Assembly (NCBI GenBank): GCA_021234155.1
Contig: JAJEKV010000104.1
Span: 2,963,985 to 3,027,984 of the forward strand
Direction: 5' to 3'
DNA length: 64,000 nt
DNA from: Isoetes taiwanensis
Lineage: Eukaryota; Streptophyta; Lycopodiopsida; Isoetales; Isoetaceae
Shown here: positions 1 through 11,295 of the stretch, in pieces
Numbering within the stretch: the first letter of the stretch is position 1
Layout: the number at the start of each line of letters is the position of its first letter
Position numbers and translations under genes: made by a program
Notes under the pieces: model-generated
Told to the model about the DNA's origin: nothing
The model's input: the letters and a program-made list of their open reading frames with translations, nothing else
Databases searched by the model: none

Positions 1-61
1 GGCCTAAGTAGTGGCTGCAGAATATTGCCATGTAGAGGGTTCATGTTTCTTTCGTTACCAA
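1..61 (+). repeat. Edge of the satellite-associated core repeat
   Basis: The first 60 bases match the stretch near 49,333-49,390 (shared words GTGGCTGCAGAAT and CCATGTAGAGGGTTC) and the reverse complement of about 48,100-48,155. This is the non-satellite core repeat found between the arrays at 47-50 kb, so the first array abuts another core copy that continues to the left of the window. Confidence 0.8.
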
Positions 62-3000
62 CTTCAACATGCCACCTAGGCTAAAACATGCCACCTAGGC
101 TAAAACATGCCAAGGTGGCTCAAACATGTCACCTAGGCTCCAACATACTCAAAGATGCCAAGATGGCTCAAACATGCCACATGGGCACCAGCATGCCACC
201 TAGGATCCAACATGCCAAGGTGGCTCAAACATGCCATGTCGGCTCCAAGATGCCACCTAGGCTCCATCATGTCAAGGTGGCTCAAACATGGCAAGGTGGC
301 TCAAACATGCCACGTGGCTTCAACATGCCACCTAGGCTCCAACATGCAAGGTGGCTCCAACATGCCACCTAGGCTCAAATATGCCAAGGTGGGTCAAACA
401 TGCCACGCGGGCTCCAACATGCCACCTAGGCTCAAACATGCCAAGGTGGCTCAAAACATGCCACCAAGGCTCCAACATGCCAAGGTGGCTCAAACATGCC
501 AAGTTGGCTCCAACATGCCACCTAGGCTCAAACATGCCAAGGTGGCGCAAACATGCCAAGGTGGCTCAAACATGCCACGCGGGCTCCAACATGCCAAGGT
601 GTCTCAAACATGGCAAGATGGCTCAAACATGCCACATGACTCCAACATGCCCCCTAGGCTCCAACATGCAAGGTGGCCCAAGCATTCCACTTAGGCTCCA
701 ACATGCCACCTAGGATAAAACATGCCAAGGTGGCTGAAACATGCCACGCGGGCTCCAACATGCCAAGGTGGCTCAAACATGCCATCTAGGCTCCAACATG
801 CCACCTTGGCTAAAACATACCAAAGTGGCTCAAACATGCCACGCGGGCTCCAACATGCCACCTAGGCTCCAACATGCCAAGGTGGCTCAAACATGCCATG
901 CGGGCTCCAACATGCCAACTAGGTTCCAATGTGCCACCTAGGCTCAAACATGCCAAGGTGGCTCAAACATGCCACACAAGCTCCAACATGATACCTAGGC
1001 TCCAACATGCCATGGTGGCTCAAACATGCCACCTGGGCTTCAACATGCCAAGGTGGCTCAAACATGCCACACGGGCTCCAACATGCCACCTAGGTTTCAA
1101 CATGCCAAGGTGGCTCAAACATCTGGGCTCCAACATGCCAAGGTGGTTCAAACATGCTAAGGTGTCTCAAACATGCCAAGGTGGCTCAAACATGCCACTA
1201 GGCTCCAACATGCCATCTAGGCGCAAACATGCTAAGGTGGCTCAAACATGCCACGCAGGCTCCGACAAGCCATCTAGGCTCCAACATGCCAAGGTGGCTC
1301 AAACATGCCACCTAGGCTCCAACATGACACGTAGGCTCAAACATGCCAAGGTGGCTCAAACATGCCACGCGGGCTCCCTAGGCTCCAACATGCCAAGGGC
1401 GGCTCAAACATGCCATGTCGGCTCCAAAATGCCAACTAGGCTCAAACATGCCACCTACGCTCAAACATGCCACGTGGACTCCAACATGCCATTAGGCTCC
1501 TGCATGCCACCTAGGCTCCAAAATGCCACCCAACATGACAAGGTGGCTCAAACATGCCACGAGGGCTCCAACATGCCACCTAGGCTCAAACATGCCAAGG
1601 TGGCTCAAGCACCGCACCTAGGCTCTAACATGCCAAGGTCACTCAAACATGCCACCTAGTCTCAAACATGCCACCTAGATTCCGACATGCCACCTAGGCT
1701 CAAACATGCAAAGGTGGCTCAAACATGCCACGTGGGCTCCAACATGCCAAATAGACTCCAACATGCCAAGGTGGTTCAAACATGTCCAGGTGGCTCAAAC
1801 ATGTCGAGGTGGCTCAAGTATACCACAAGGGCTCCAACATGCCACCTAGGCTCAAACATGCCAAGATGGCTCAAACATGACACGCAGGCACCAACATGCC
1901 ACCTAGGCTCCAACATGCCACCTAGACTCCAACATGCCACCTAGGCTCCAACTTACCACCTAGGTTCAAATATGCCAAGGTGGCTCAAACATGCCACATG
2001 GGCCCAAACATGCCACTAGGCTCTAACATGCCAATGTGGCTCAAACATACCAAGATGGCTCAAACACGCCACCCAGGCTCCAACATGCCACTTAGGCTCA
2101 AACATGCCACATGTGCTCCAGCATGCCACACAGGCTCAAACATGCCAAGGTGGCTCAAACATGCCAAGATGGCTCAAACAAGCCACCTAGGCTCAAAACA
2201 TGCCACCTTGGATCCAACATGCCACTTATCCAAGATGCCACCTAGGCTCCAACATGCCAAGGTGGCTCAAACATGCCATGCAGGATGCTCCAACATGCCA
2301 CCTAGGCTCAAACATGCAAAGATGGCTCAAGCACGCCACCTTGGCTCAAACATGTCATCTAGACTCCAACATGCCACCTTGGCTTTAACATGCCACCTAG
2401 GCTCAAACATGCAAAGGTGGCTCAAACATGCCACGTGGGCTCCAACATGCCAAATAGACTCCAACATGCCAAGGTGGTTCAAACATGTCGAGGTGGCTCA
2501 AACATGTCGAGGTGGCTCAAGTATACCACAAGGGCTCCAACATGCCACCTAGGCTCAAACATGCCAAGGTGGCTCAAACATGACACGCAGCACCAACATG
2601 CCACCTAGGCTCCAACATGCCACCTAGACTCCAACATGCCACCTAGGCTCCAACTTACCACCTAGGTTCAAATATGCCAAGGTGGCTCAAACATGCCACA
2701 TGGGCCCAAACATGCCACTAGGCTCTAACATGCCAATGTGGCTCAAACATGCCAAGATGGCTCAAACACGCCACCCAGGCTCCAACATGCCACTTAGGCT
2801 CAAACATGCCACATGTGCTCCAGCATGCCACACAGGCTCAAAAATGCCAAGGTGGCTCAAACATGCCAAGATGGCTCAAACAAGCCACCTAGGCTCAAAA
2901 CATGCCACCTTGGCTCCAACATGCCACTTATCCAAGATGCCACCTAGGCTCCAACATGCCAAGGTGGCTCAAACATGCCATGCAGGCTCCAACATGCCAC

Positions 3001-3178
3001 CTAGGCTCAAACATGCCAAGATGGCTCAAGCACGCCACCTAGGCTCCAACATGCCAAGATGGCTCAAACATGTCATCTAGACTCCAACAAGCCACCTTGG
3101 CTTTAACATGTCACCTAGGCTCAAACATGCCAAGGTGGCTCAAACATGCCATGTGGGCTCCAACATGCCACGTGGGCA
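62..3178 (+). repeat. 19-bp minisatellite/satellite array A (about 164 monomers)
   Basis: Tandem 19-bp monomers of the form AACATGCC + a 7-base core + CTC + A or C. The commonest cores are AAGGTGG, ACCTAGG, and ACGTGGG or ACGCGGG. The last base is tied to the core: AAGGTGG is almost always followed by CTCA and ACGYGGG by CTCC. A higher-order duplication is visible: about 1,688-2,390 is repeated at 2,391-3,108 with an initial offset of 703 bp, exactly 37 monomers. Because 19 is not a multiple of 3, each forward frame cycles through the same 19-residue peptide, so long ORFs arise without any coding function. Divergence between neighbouring monomers is moderate. Confidence 0.97.
1688..3108 (+). 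repeat. Higher-order duplication inside array A
   Basis: Two consecutive blocks of about 703 and 718 bp carry the same ordered series of monomer variants, including rare ones such as CCAAATAGACTCC, CCCACTAGGCTCT-like and ATCTAGACTCC monomers. They differ by single-base changes and small indels. This is the mark of a recent segmental duplication within the array. Confidence 0.85.
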
Positions 3179-3780
3179 TGCGCCTATAGAGCGGTGCTTG
3201 CTTGCCTTGGTTCTATTTTTGAGATCTGAGATGTTTTTTTTTCGCTTCTACTTATCTTCGGCTTGCAGGTTCTGGAACTCGATATTATCTCCAGTTTTAA
3301 TGCTAGTTTTCATAGGATTGGCAGATCCAGCACAACAGTTGGTCGGGCTTCCAATGTGAGGAGGAGTAATTCTTTCCACGCAAGCTAGTATTTTTGGAGC
3401 CATATAATCTTCTCCAGAATTTTGTTCTGCATCTATATTGTTTCTGTTACTTTAGGATGGAAATAGTTCTAAACACTCGGCAACTACAGTTTTGGCACTG
3501 CCTATGCTATCTGGAGCTGTGCTACCATGCAGGGCCTCTTGATATAAAAACATACTGAGAGTTGTTGAAGCTCTTACAATCTCGACCTTTGCTATTGCGG
3601 GTTTTATTTCGGGTGTGCATATAACCTTTTCCTTTTATCATTTAAAATTTCGAGAATGTTTTTTGCTTTCTTAAGAACCTGGGAAAACCGCTGGTAAGCC
3701 AGATCAAGCAAAACCAACTCGTGTGCATTGCCAAGCAGCCAGTTGCAGGCAATTGCAGCCAGATCCACCTAAAGGATCGA
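3179..3780 (-). pseudogene. Decayed coding-like stretch downstream of LINE ORF1
   Basis: No intact ORF. Read on the minus strand, a short open segment (about 3,230-3,430) gives plausible protein containing ERITPPHIGSP and NCCAGSANP, separated from the ORF1 above it by stops. I read it as the decayed C-terminal part of the adjoining DUF4283-type LINE ORF1 or the ORF1-ORF2 junction. I cannot recognise a domain, and ordinary unique sequence is the alternative. Confidence 0.3.
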
Positions 3781-3850
3781 CTAGAAATAGTTTTCAAGGG
3801 CAGTCGCTACTCTGACATCCCCGAAGAAATATATGGGCACTGGCCATACC

Positions 3851-5313
3851 TCAAGGGTAGGGAAAGGGTAGGGACATAGGAGCTTTTCCCTTACTAGAGA
3901 AGCTTTGATTATCCTTTTTCGGATCAAGAATGGGGACTTTAGAGTAGCTGATTTTAATATCCAGAAAAGTATCCTCATCAAGTCTTGAACCGATATATTT
4001 CTCCCTGTTGAAATTTATTTCCTTCATAATGCATATGGAAGGAAAATCAGTTTGGGGGATAGATATATGAATAAGTTCTCCCGAGCACTCACCTATTGCC
4101 TTAAGATGATTATTGGTCCAAAACAGGGGAGGCAAATTCGGGAAGGAAACCCAAGTGGTGGTGGCAATGGTTGAGAAATTACCTGGGATATAGAGAGGAT
4201 TCCATTTCATAATATAAGCAGGACAATTAGCAATGGAGGAGATCTTTCTAGTGAGAATATACTTCATATAATTGATGTCCTTGCAAATAATCTGGAAGGT
4301 TCTGGAGTCCATTTTTAAGATAGAAAGGATCCAGTTTTTGACTTCATAGATATGAGGGCAATTCTTAGGGAAATGGATCAAGATCCCATGAGAAGAATAT
4401 TTCACATAAGCTTCCTTATCTTGGATAGCATAAAGATCTACGACAGAACCTTTGACAAAATCCTTACCATCCATATTTTTAAAATGACATTCCCCATTAG
4501 TAGAATTAAGAAGAACATTTTTGAAAGAGGGGAGCGTACCAATTATCTTGTCATATTTACCCAAGGTAGGGGTCTTGGACTTGAGTTTGGTATCTGAGAT
4601 CTTTATTGACTGCTTGTCCAAGTTGAGATTGACAATCTTCGAGCAGTTTGGACAAGCACATTGAGCAGCTTCTCGGGGATTAAAATATCCATTGGAATCA
4701 CATATGGTGCAATCTTTTGTAGGAGTCAGCTTATGCAGGACAGTACTATGTTCCACTTCGATATTCTTGAGTTCAGCAGCAGCTAAGAGAGAGAGATCTT
4801 CTTTGAATTTTTCCCTGAACCTTATGATCTCGTGGTCATCTGCTCCTTCCCAAACACGAACCAGGCGAAAAGAGGCCTTAGAATTCCAGCCCAAGAGTTC
4901 AAGATCTTCAGCCATATCTTTAGTTGATTGCAGCAACTCAGTCATGCTTTTCTTGAAAGCTTGGTTTTTCAGGCTGCAGCAATCTTCCTTAAAGTGTCCC
5001 GATTTGACTCTGATCATTTGATAGAGGAGAAGATCAAGTTCTTGAAGCGTCTTGATCATATTCCAGACAAGATCTCGATCACTGGCTTTTCCTTCCGCAT
5101 ATTGGTTTTCCAATCGTCGAAAGAGACCGTGAGTTCTTTCATTTTTATCCATGCAGGGTCACCTTCCTTCTCCATTGTGAGAATAACCTTCCAATCTTTA
5201 CTGTCTTGGTCCAAAGTTTTGTGATCATCCATATCCTCCCATCTGCTTTGGCGAGAGGACTCCCCTTTGAATGCAGTCTTTTTAGGCCTCATTTTGAAGA
5301 ACAAGAACCTCAA
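3851..5313 (-). pseudogene. LINE ORF1 with DUF4283-like domain, frameshifted
   Basis: The main open stretch is 433 codons (3,851-5,152). A second open stretch (5,056-5,313), starting MRPKKTAFKG at about 5,292, overlaps it in another frame, so the two are one ORF broken by a frameshift near 5,100-5,150. In order, the protein has a helical N-terminus, a Cys cluster (CTIC, then CACPNC, about residues 147-170) and a segment like the DUF4283 domain of plant non-LTR retrotransposon ORF1 proteins: ILIHFPK..., then a TTTWVSFPNLPPLFWTNNHL block at about residues 335-355, matching the WV..P.LP...W motif. The family is thought to bind LINE RNA. No ORF2 follows on the minus strand, so this is a 3'-truncated or rearranged copy. 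The leader up to about 5,525 is probably its 5' UTR. Confidence is good for LINE ORF1 and lower for exact limits. Confidence 0.7.
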
Positions 5314-5689
5314 TTCCAGGGTCTAAACAGAGTTCTTGGCAGGAATGAAGACCAAGAATACTGCAACACAACTTAAGAACCTGAGGCTCAGATTCCAGCA
5401 CAAGCAGGTGCTCCAAGAAACCGTGATTTCTCACTACTGTTTCGAGAAATCCTGTGGAATTGAGCCCTCGAATGAGACGTTTTCCCTCCTCTGAGAAGGA
5501 AATTACACACAAGATGTCTGTTTCTCTGCAAAATCAAAATTTGAAGAATCCTATCGTGCTTCTACTGCTACTAGCCTGGGCTACCCACACTCTAATGGTT
5601 AAATTGGCTTGAGGTGACAGATTAGTGCCAGGGATCAAGCTCTGGAGAATAGCAGAGGTGGCCTCTGCCTCATCCATCGAGCACCCTGG

Positions 5690-7520
5690 CCCTATTCCCG
5701 AGGCGCGTTGGTACCCTGGCAACTCAGGCAGTATGTGCCCTGCATGCTTCTATGTCTCCACGAGAAAGATGATATCTATATCCACAGTAACTGAGTTGAT
5801 ATCATCTCGTTTCTGCCATGAAAAACTCCGACAATATTGGAAGGCCAAGCAAAGGCACAATTACTATTTGCTGGTGGCAGGTGCAAATGCATATTCAATT
5901 GTTGCAGTGGGGCAGCAGTAGCAATGGAAGTAGCATGAGAAGTACAAGCAGTGGCAGGCGAGAGTTGGAGGGCGTGGAGCTGGAGCAGGTGCCTGATTAG
6001 GCGCGGAGAGGCTTCAGTAGAAGGATCATGAGGGTTTGCGGCGTGTTTGGTGGTCGAAAGATCTGTATCTTCCCTCCTTTGGCGACTGATGCTCTTAACC
6101 TTGGCTAGCTCATGCCTGCAGGACTCTTGTTGTGCTAGAGTCAGGTCTTGGTCCACGTACAGGGATGTGCCCTTCAGCTGCTTGCCCTGGCACAATATGA
6201 ATGCTCACTGTTGCGCACCCGCGACTGTGAATGTGACAATACGGTGGTTGTCAGAGCATTGGGTGGCATGGTGCCTTGTCCTAACAATGCGCACTAGCAC
6301 AGGGAATGCCATATGAGCAATGGCCCGCATCTGGAGATGTTCAGTGAGATCTTCCCTATTTATTTTGGCAGGCTGCGGATCACCACATTATGGTTCCTCT
6401 GCCTGATCTCCTGAAGTTCGCTGATGTTCAGACCAACGTTGACGATGTCAACATGCGCAATCTACTACATAGGGGGTTTGAGCTGTGTTTGGCATTGAGG
6501 GCATGAAGACATGGGCTGATGTGTTGGCCGTCTGGGCTGATGCCACTCAGGCCTTTGAATATATATTTCCTCTGAGGCATGGGGGGTAGCTTGTGCCTTC
6601 TGAATCCAAGAGTTCCGCTCCTGCTGGAATTGTTTCTGTCGTGCCAACTCGTCCATGCACTATTGCAGCTTTTCGTGAGCATCTGCATGGAGGCCCGTAC
6701 CTTATTGGGCGATGGTTACCCACAGCCCCTGCACTTCTAGGCCTGAAGTAGCAAAGCTGAGATCCAATTTTTGTAAGCGGGGAATGCAGTGTTCAGTGCC
6801 AATGAGGCCATCTCTAGGCCTCAGAGCTGTGCCTGGCTCTCTTCAAAGGCTACCCAGGTTGTTCGCACCATGGTGGCGATCTCCTCAGCTTCTGATCGAA
6901 GGCAGTAGATGGCAGCCGATCTTTCCTGTTCATAACATTGCATGCCTTGTGTCATGACCTTAATGGTGGTAGACAGGAAATACATGTGGACCTATAGGTC
7001 AGTGAAGATCTGCTTGTCCTATTGCTTCTTGAACTGTGTCAAGCAAATGCTGTCCTCCATCTCTGTATGCGAGTTTCCATCCCTGTGACCCATTGTTTCT
7101 CCGGAGCCAGTTGCCTTCTGAGTACTTGGAGTACTAAGGATTGCACCTCTTCTACCAGGCCTGCAATCCGAATGGTGTTACTCTCAACTCTCGTCTCGAT
7201 TCATTTCCAAGGTTCTGTCCTAGTGTGACGGTGGATCTGAGCAGTAGCTAACCGTTTGCTGAGCCAACTTTGCTAACCGAGCCTTTGCTTGCGCCTCTCT
7301 TCTCATGGAAGAGGCTTCTTTGCCATTGTGGTCTAGCCTGGGCCATTTTCATGTAGCCCTTCCACTTAGTCCTCCCAAGAAAGCTCATCGTGTGATATGT
7401 GAACCAGATTGTGGGTGTGATTGTGCACGAGGTTGGATCTGGGGTTGGGGTTTGGTGGGTGTCTTCATCCAAGGGGATGGAGGGGGAGGGGTCCTGAGAG
7501 TGGGCCACAAGGGTTGGCAT
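5690..7520 (-). pseudogene. RRM-type (L1-like) LINE ORF1, heavily decayed
   Basis: Read on the minus strand, several frame-broken pieces line up as an L1-type ORF1. A Gln-rich, probably coiled-coil part lies at about 6,430-6,690. It runs into RQRNHNVVIRSLP (about 6,390-6,425), like the start of the ORF1p RRM, then MAFPVLVRIVRT and HRIVTFTVAGAQ (6,210-6,320). A C-terminal segment at 6,090-6,195 holds LKGTSLYVDQDLTLAQQES, matching the 'LKG..IY.DEDLT..QQ' motif of this domain. In the family this protein binds the element's RNA. The frame changes several times and stops are present. GC content is higher than in the flanks, as in the GC-rich LINE at 53-56 kb, and they may belong together (inference). 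A diverged copy of the RRM/C-terminal part lies at 61.8-62.0 kb. Confidence 0.6.
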
Positions 7521-7925
7521 GACTGTCTGAGATATAGGACTACGTGGAGATGAAGTGATCAGGGGAGGGAAAGAAAAGGGATATTAAAGGTTTAGAGTAG
7601 GTAAAGGGTTTACAAAGACTCAACTAGTTCAAAGTAGGATAGAAAAATACAATCGATGCCCACCATAAGCAATTGGCATGGGGGAGTTCAACCTTGTAGG
7701 GGGGAGGTTCAATTCAGGCTAATGTCGAAATTCTCTTGGGATGGTGTTGAGGGGTGAAAAGAGCGTGGCTGTGGAATTCTTTTAGCAATCTCACAGCAAA
7801 AGCTAGAAGAGTGAATTCCTGGAGTCACTCCGTGCCGATGGCCTGTTCGAACAATTTGGAGAAGTTTTTGATGCGGAGCAAGTGACCTATACTGCGAGAA
7901 AGGGGGCAAAAAATGATCTGTACTA
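7521..7925. other. No gene seen
   Basis: No supported coding region or RNA. G-rich, AT-moderate sequence lies upstream of the minus-strand ORF1 remnant. It may include its 5' leader. Confidence 0.4.
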
Positions 7926-8165
7926 CGGGAGAGGGGGCAAAAGGCTTTTTAGAGAGGGAGAAAGTGGCCAATAGATAGATAGATAGATAGCAAAGGCACT
8001 GATAGTAGCAAAAAGGTTTTTTTGAGAGAGAAGGTAGCCAATAGTGCAAAGGCACTAATAATAGTGTGCTAAAGTACTGATAATAGCAAAAAGGCTTTTT
8101 AGAGAGAGAAGATGGCGAATAGAGCAAAATGCATTGATAGTAGTGTGCTTAGGAGGAAAAGTAAA
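7925..8165 (+). repeat. Imperfect ~80-bp tandem repeat with a (GATA)n tract
   Basis: Three to four diverged units share AAAAAGGYTTTTT(AGAGAGAG), GGCCAATAG or GGCGAATAG, and CAAAGGCACTRATARTAG. A short GATA microsatellite sits in the first unit (about 7,967-7,990). Confidence 0.8.
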
Positions 8166-8399
8166 AATAGCAACTAGGGAGAAAAGTGGGAAGGGAGCTG
8201 AGAGTATAAAGGGAGAATGTGCCCGAAAATTCTAGAGAGAGAAATGAGGCTATAGAGAGAGAATGAGGTGCTAGAGAGAGAAATGGTGGCATCACTACAA
8301 TATTGGTTTTCTAGTCCTTGGTTACTTAGTGAAGGGCTTGTTTGATAGCATTGTAAGCAACCTTGTAAGTACTTTGTGCACTTGTTTCTCTCCCACATC

Positions 8400-8560
8400 T
8401 TGGTTTTGTTACAGTTGGTTTTGTTTTAGTTGCTATGTTCTGTAAGGGGTTTAGTCCCCATGTCTTCTTTTCCAGTTTGGGCTTACGCCCTTTGTACTGT
8501 TCCGTCCCATAAGCTCGGCTTCTAGTGGACGTTAAAAACTTTTTATCTTAAAATCTACTT
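8400..8560 (+). mobile_element. LINE 3'-end-like sequence
   Basis: GGGCTTACGCCC and GGGGTTTAGTCCCC hairpins precede GTCCCATAAGCTCGGCTT (about 8,503-8,520), then AGTGGACGTTAAAAAC and an A/T-rich TTTTATCTTA end. The order GTCCCAT, small stem-loop, TGGACG, A-run and simple tail matches the 3' ends at 48,551 and 56,004. It is probably the 3' UTR of a related, strongly truncated LINE. No coding part remains visible. Confidence 0.45.
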
Positions 8561-9423
8561 TCAATTGCTTTGGACGATAATCTGATTGGTCTCCGAACTT
8601 CTTGATCTCACATCTTGGCCCACCATGCACAACTGATGCATGCAATCTCCATGCACATGATTGTCTCCACAAAAGACAGCATACGATTCCTTTTAGATTT
8701 GCCAACTTCTGGTTTCACATGAGAACGAATACCTCCTTTCTTGACAGCATTCCAGAGGTCCTCCGTCATAGCATACGCTCACATTAAGGTGCATAAGGGT
8801 CTAAAATGACTGCACAACCAGATCTTTCTATGTTTTGAGATGAGAGTTACTTAAGATTCTAATCACTAAATGGGTAAAATATTGTGACAATGGACTTGTA
8901 AAGGAAATTAAAGGTAGTTAGTGGTCCAACTCAAGGAAATCGAAGGTAGTAGTGGCCCATTGAATTGAAATCTTGCTAGGCCTAGGCAGTTGATCTAGGA
9001 GCAAATGACACATTATTCCTGCCTTGACCTATCTGTTTGAGAACCTTCATAGTTTTGCTTAGAAGGTCATTGGAATGCACTTATGCTAGAAGTAGTGGAC
9101 TAACAAATTAATTTGACTGCAGAATATGGCACAGGTTTGACATAGAATTTGGTTGGGTTTGCTAGTTTTGTAGTTATTTGATGAGCTTTTGCAGGACAAG
9201 GAGACTGTTTTACAGGAAATTAGTTGGAAAGTATCATCACCTCTATCAGACGCAAGGAGCAACCTAAGGTTTTAGGTGTTTTAGGAGCAACCTAAGGTAA
9301 AAGGGCATGTAAGAAAGATGGACTGTGTGAGCGTGTGATTGCTGGTTTTCTTGAGCATTGTATTCATTTGATTTGAGTTAATGAAAAGAGTTTATAGGCA
9401 GATGGTAATGTTACCAGCCTAAA
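8561..9423. other. AT-rich stretch without a recognised gene
   Basis: Only short ORFs on both strands. The ORF at 8,602-8,787 has no recognisable domain. No RNA gene or repeat of note. Confidence 0.5.
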
Positions 9424-9665
9424 AGCAGATAGTCGCTGACTAGCTCCCGCAAGGCAGATGATCGAGTACGATCAGTCTTGAGACGAGAAGGGAAGGAATT
9501 ATTTCTGCAAGACAGATGATCGAGTACGATCAGTCTTGAGACGAAAAGGAAAAAAATTATTTTCACAAGGCAGATGATCGAGTACGATCAACCTTGAGAA
9601 AGGAAGGAAATAAATTATTTTCGCAAGGCAGATGATCAAGGACGATCAATTTTGAGACGGAAAGG
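9424..9665 (+). repeat. Four ~57-bp tandem units with a GATCGAGTACGATC dyad
   Basis: Units begin GCAAGGCAGATGATCGAG at about 9,450, 9,507, 9,565 and 9,622 and end in an AAATTATTT run. Three carry the perfect dyad GATCG-AGTA-CGATC. The last has GATCAAGGACGATC. Spacing of one inverted site per unit resembles tandem protein-binding sites upstream of a promoter. A TATA-like TATATATAA lies near 9,810, so an LTR U3-like role is possible (inference). Confidence 0.75.
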
Positions 9666-10960
9666 AATTGTTATGGCACAAGCTCAGGGTTGTGGCTTAG
9701 AGGACTTGAAGAAGGAACATAGATGCAATCGTAGATCTCGTAGATATGTAGTCATAGATGATCCAATTTAGCTAAAGGTTGTTTCTTTTCCAGAAGGTTT
9801 GAGTACTATATATAATTCATTAGCCAATTCAAAGAGGGCATTGGTTCCTAATCCAGAACTTCCGAGTATATCCCAGAGAGGTTATCCAGTTCGGCTAACG
9901 GACTCTCAGAACTGGAAAGAACCAGAGATCCTGTTTGCAGTGTTCGCAAGTTTGAGCCCAGTTGGGTGGTGAATTTGTGCCAAAAGCTTCTATTTTGTGC
10001 CAAGGATTGGCTGTCAAAGATTTCTTGAAGATGTTTGTATTTTTACTTTGTTGAATTTGCAGGAGGACAGGTGATTCGTAACAGGAGAGAAATCAACTAT
10101 AAAACAAGAATGTAAAGCAAAATAATTCACCACTCTTGCAATAAGAAAGAGATTGACATCCATACATACAGTTTTTCAGATATATGAAATTTGAATTCAT
10201 ATCTTGTAGCAAATGAACTTCAATACTAAGGAAACCAGAAGGAATGATGGAAGCAAAACAAGTAAACACAATTGCATATCATGCCACTGAACGAATCTGA
10301 ATACATAACATTTGAAGAAGTTAGAATCTGAATTCATAAAATGATAGAAAAAACAACTTAGGTTTCATAACTCTAAAATCACACCGCATTGATCAAGGAG
10401 AGCGGAGCACATGCAGCAAGGAAGGCAGAGTAATTGAGCAAAAAGCAGTAGAAATCAACTTGAATCAACAATAAACCATTCAAACAAGACATAGAAGTGC
10501 AGAATTGGCATGATTTGTTAGCAAGACGAACAGTTTTGTATTTCTATTTTAGATTTTGGGTTATTTGGGAATTTCAAAAATACAAACAGTTTTTGGAGAA
10601 TGCATAAAAAGTTAGGGTTATTTTGGTAAATTCCCCTAATCTTTAACATAAAAAATGACAACCAAGCACATGAAGACCATGATTGAATATCGTTACACAT
10701 GGCGAACATGCCTTAGCATATGAGAAATTAGGCCATCAGCAATTACTTTCAATTTTTTTTTTATAAGTTCCGATATTGTTTTTATTCCCATGCCACTCTA
10801 GACCCAAGTTAAACCTCTAAAATCCATGAAGGCAAATGCCCATTAAGCAACTTATCTCATATTTCAAAGAATGCAATGCCACTGCTATAAATATTTGAAG
10901 AATGAACTCCTCCTCCTGTAGCTTAATCATTCAAATCCTAGACTATGAAAACTTCCTTCT
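9666..10960. other. No gene; possible LTR-like segment at the left edge
   Basis: TATATATAA at about 9,808-9,816, downstream of the dyad repeats, could be a retrotransposon promoter, but no matching second LTR, primer-binding site or coding region was found. The rest is AT-rich with only short ORFs. Confidence 0.3.
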
Positions 10961-11295
10961 CTCTAATTTGAATGCCTTTTATCCTTATGTAGAACTCATA
11001 TACCCTAGTTACCTGATAGCATTATTGAAAACTTTCATTTCTTTCATTTGAATGCCTCTTACCCTCATGCAAAATTCACTTACATGATAGCATTGTCTTT
11101 ATATTCGTATAAGTAGATTAATCATTCAAATACCTAGATTATAAAAACTTCCTTGTCTCTAATTTGAATGCCTTTTATCCTCAAGAGCTCATATACACTA
11201 GTTACTTGATAGCATTGTTGAAAACTTTCATCTCTTTAATTTGAATGCCTTTTACCGTCATGTGGAACTCATATACTCTAGTTACGTAAAAATTC
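10961..11295 (+). repeat. Diverged ~75-110 bp tandem repeat
   Basis: Four copies share TTTGAATGCCTTTTA or TTTGAATGCCTCTTA, CTCATATAC-CTAGTTAC, TGATAGCATT and GAAAACTTTCAT. The TTTGAATGCC words start at about 10,968, 11,048, 11,161 and 11,238. Function unknown. Confidence 0.8.

Noticed and set aside
88-3080. Long plus-strand ORFs of up to 261 codons in the 19-bp satellite
   Set aside because: The 19-bp period makes all three forward frames read the same 19-residue cycle. The ORFs reflect absence of stops in the monomer, and the three overlapping frames cannot all be genes. The same holds for arrays B, C and D and their minus-strand ORFs.
62-3178. CRISPR-like regular repeats
   Set aside because: Monomers are contiguous with no unique spacers, and the window is eukaryotic.
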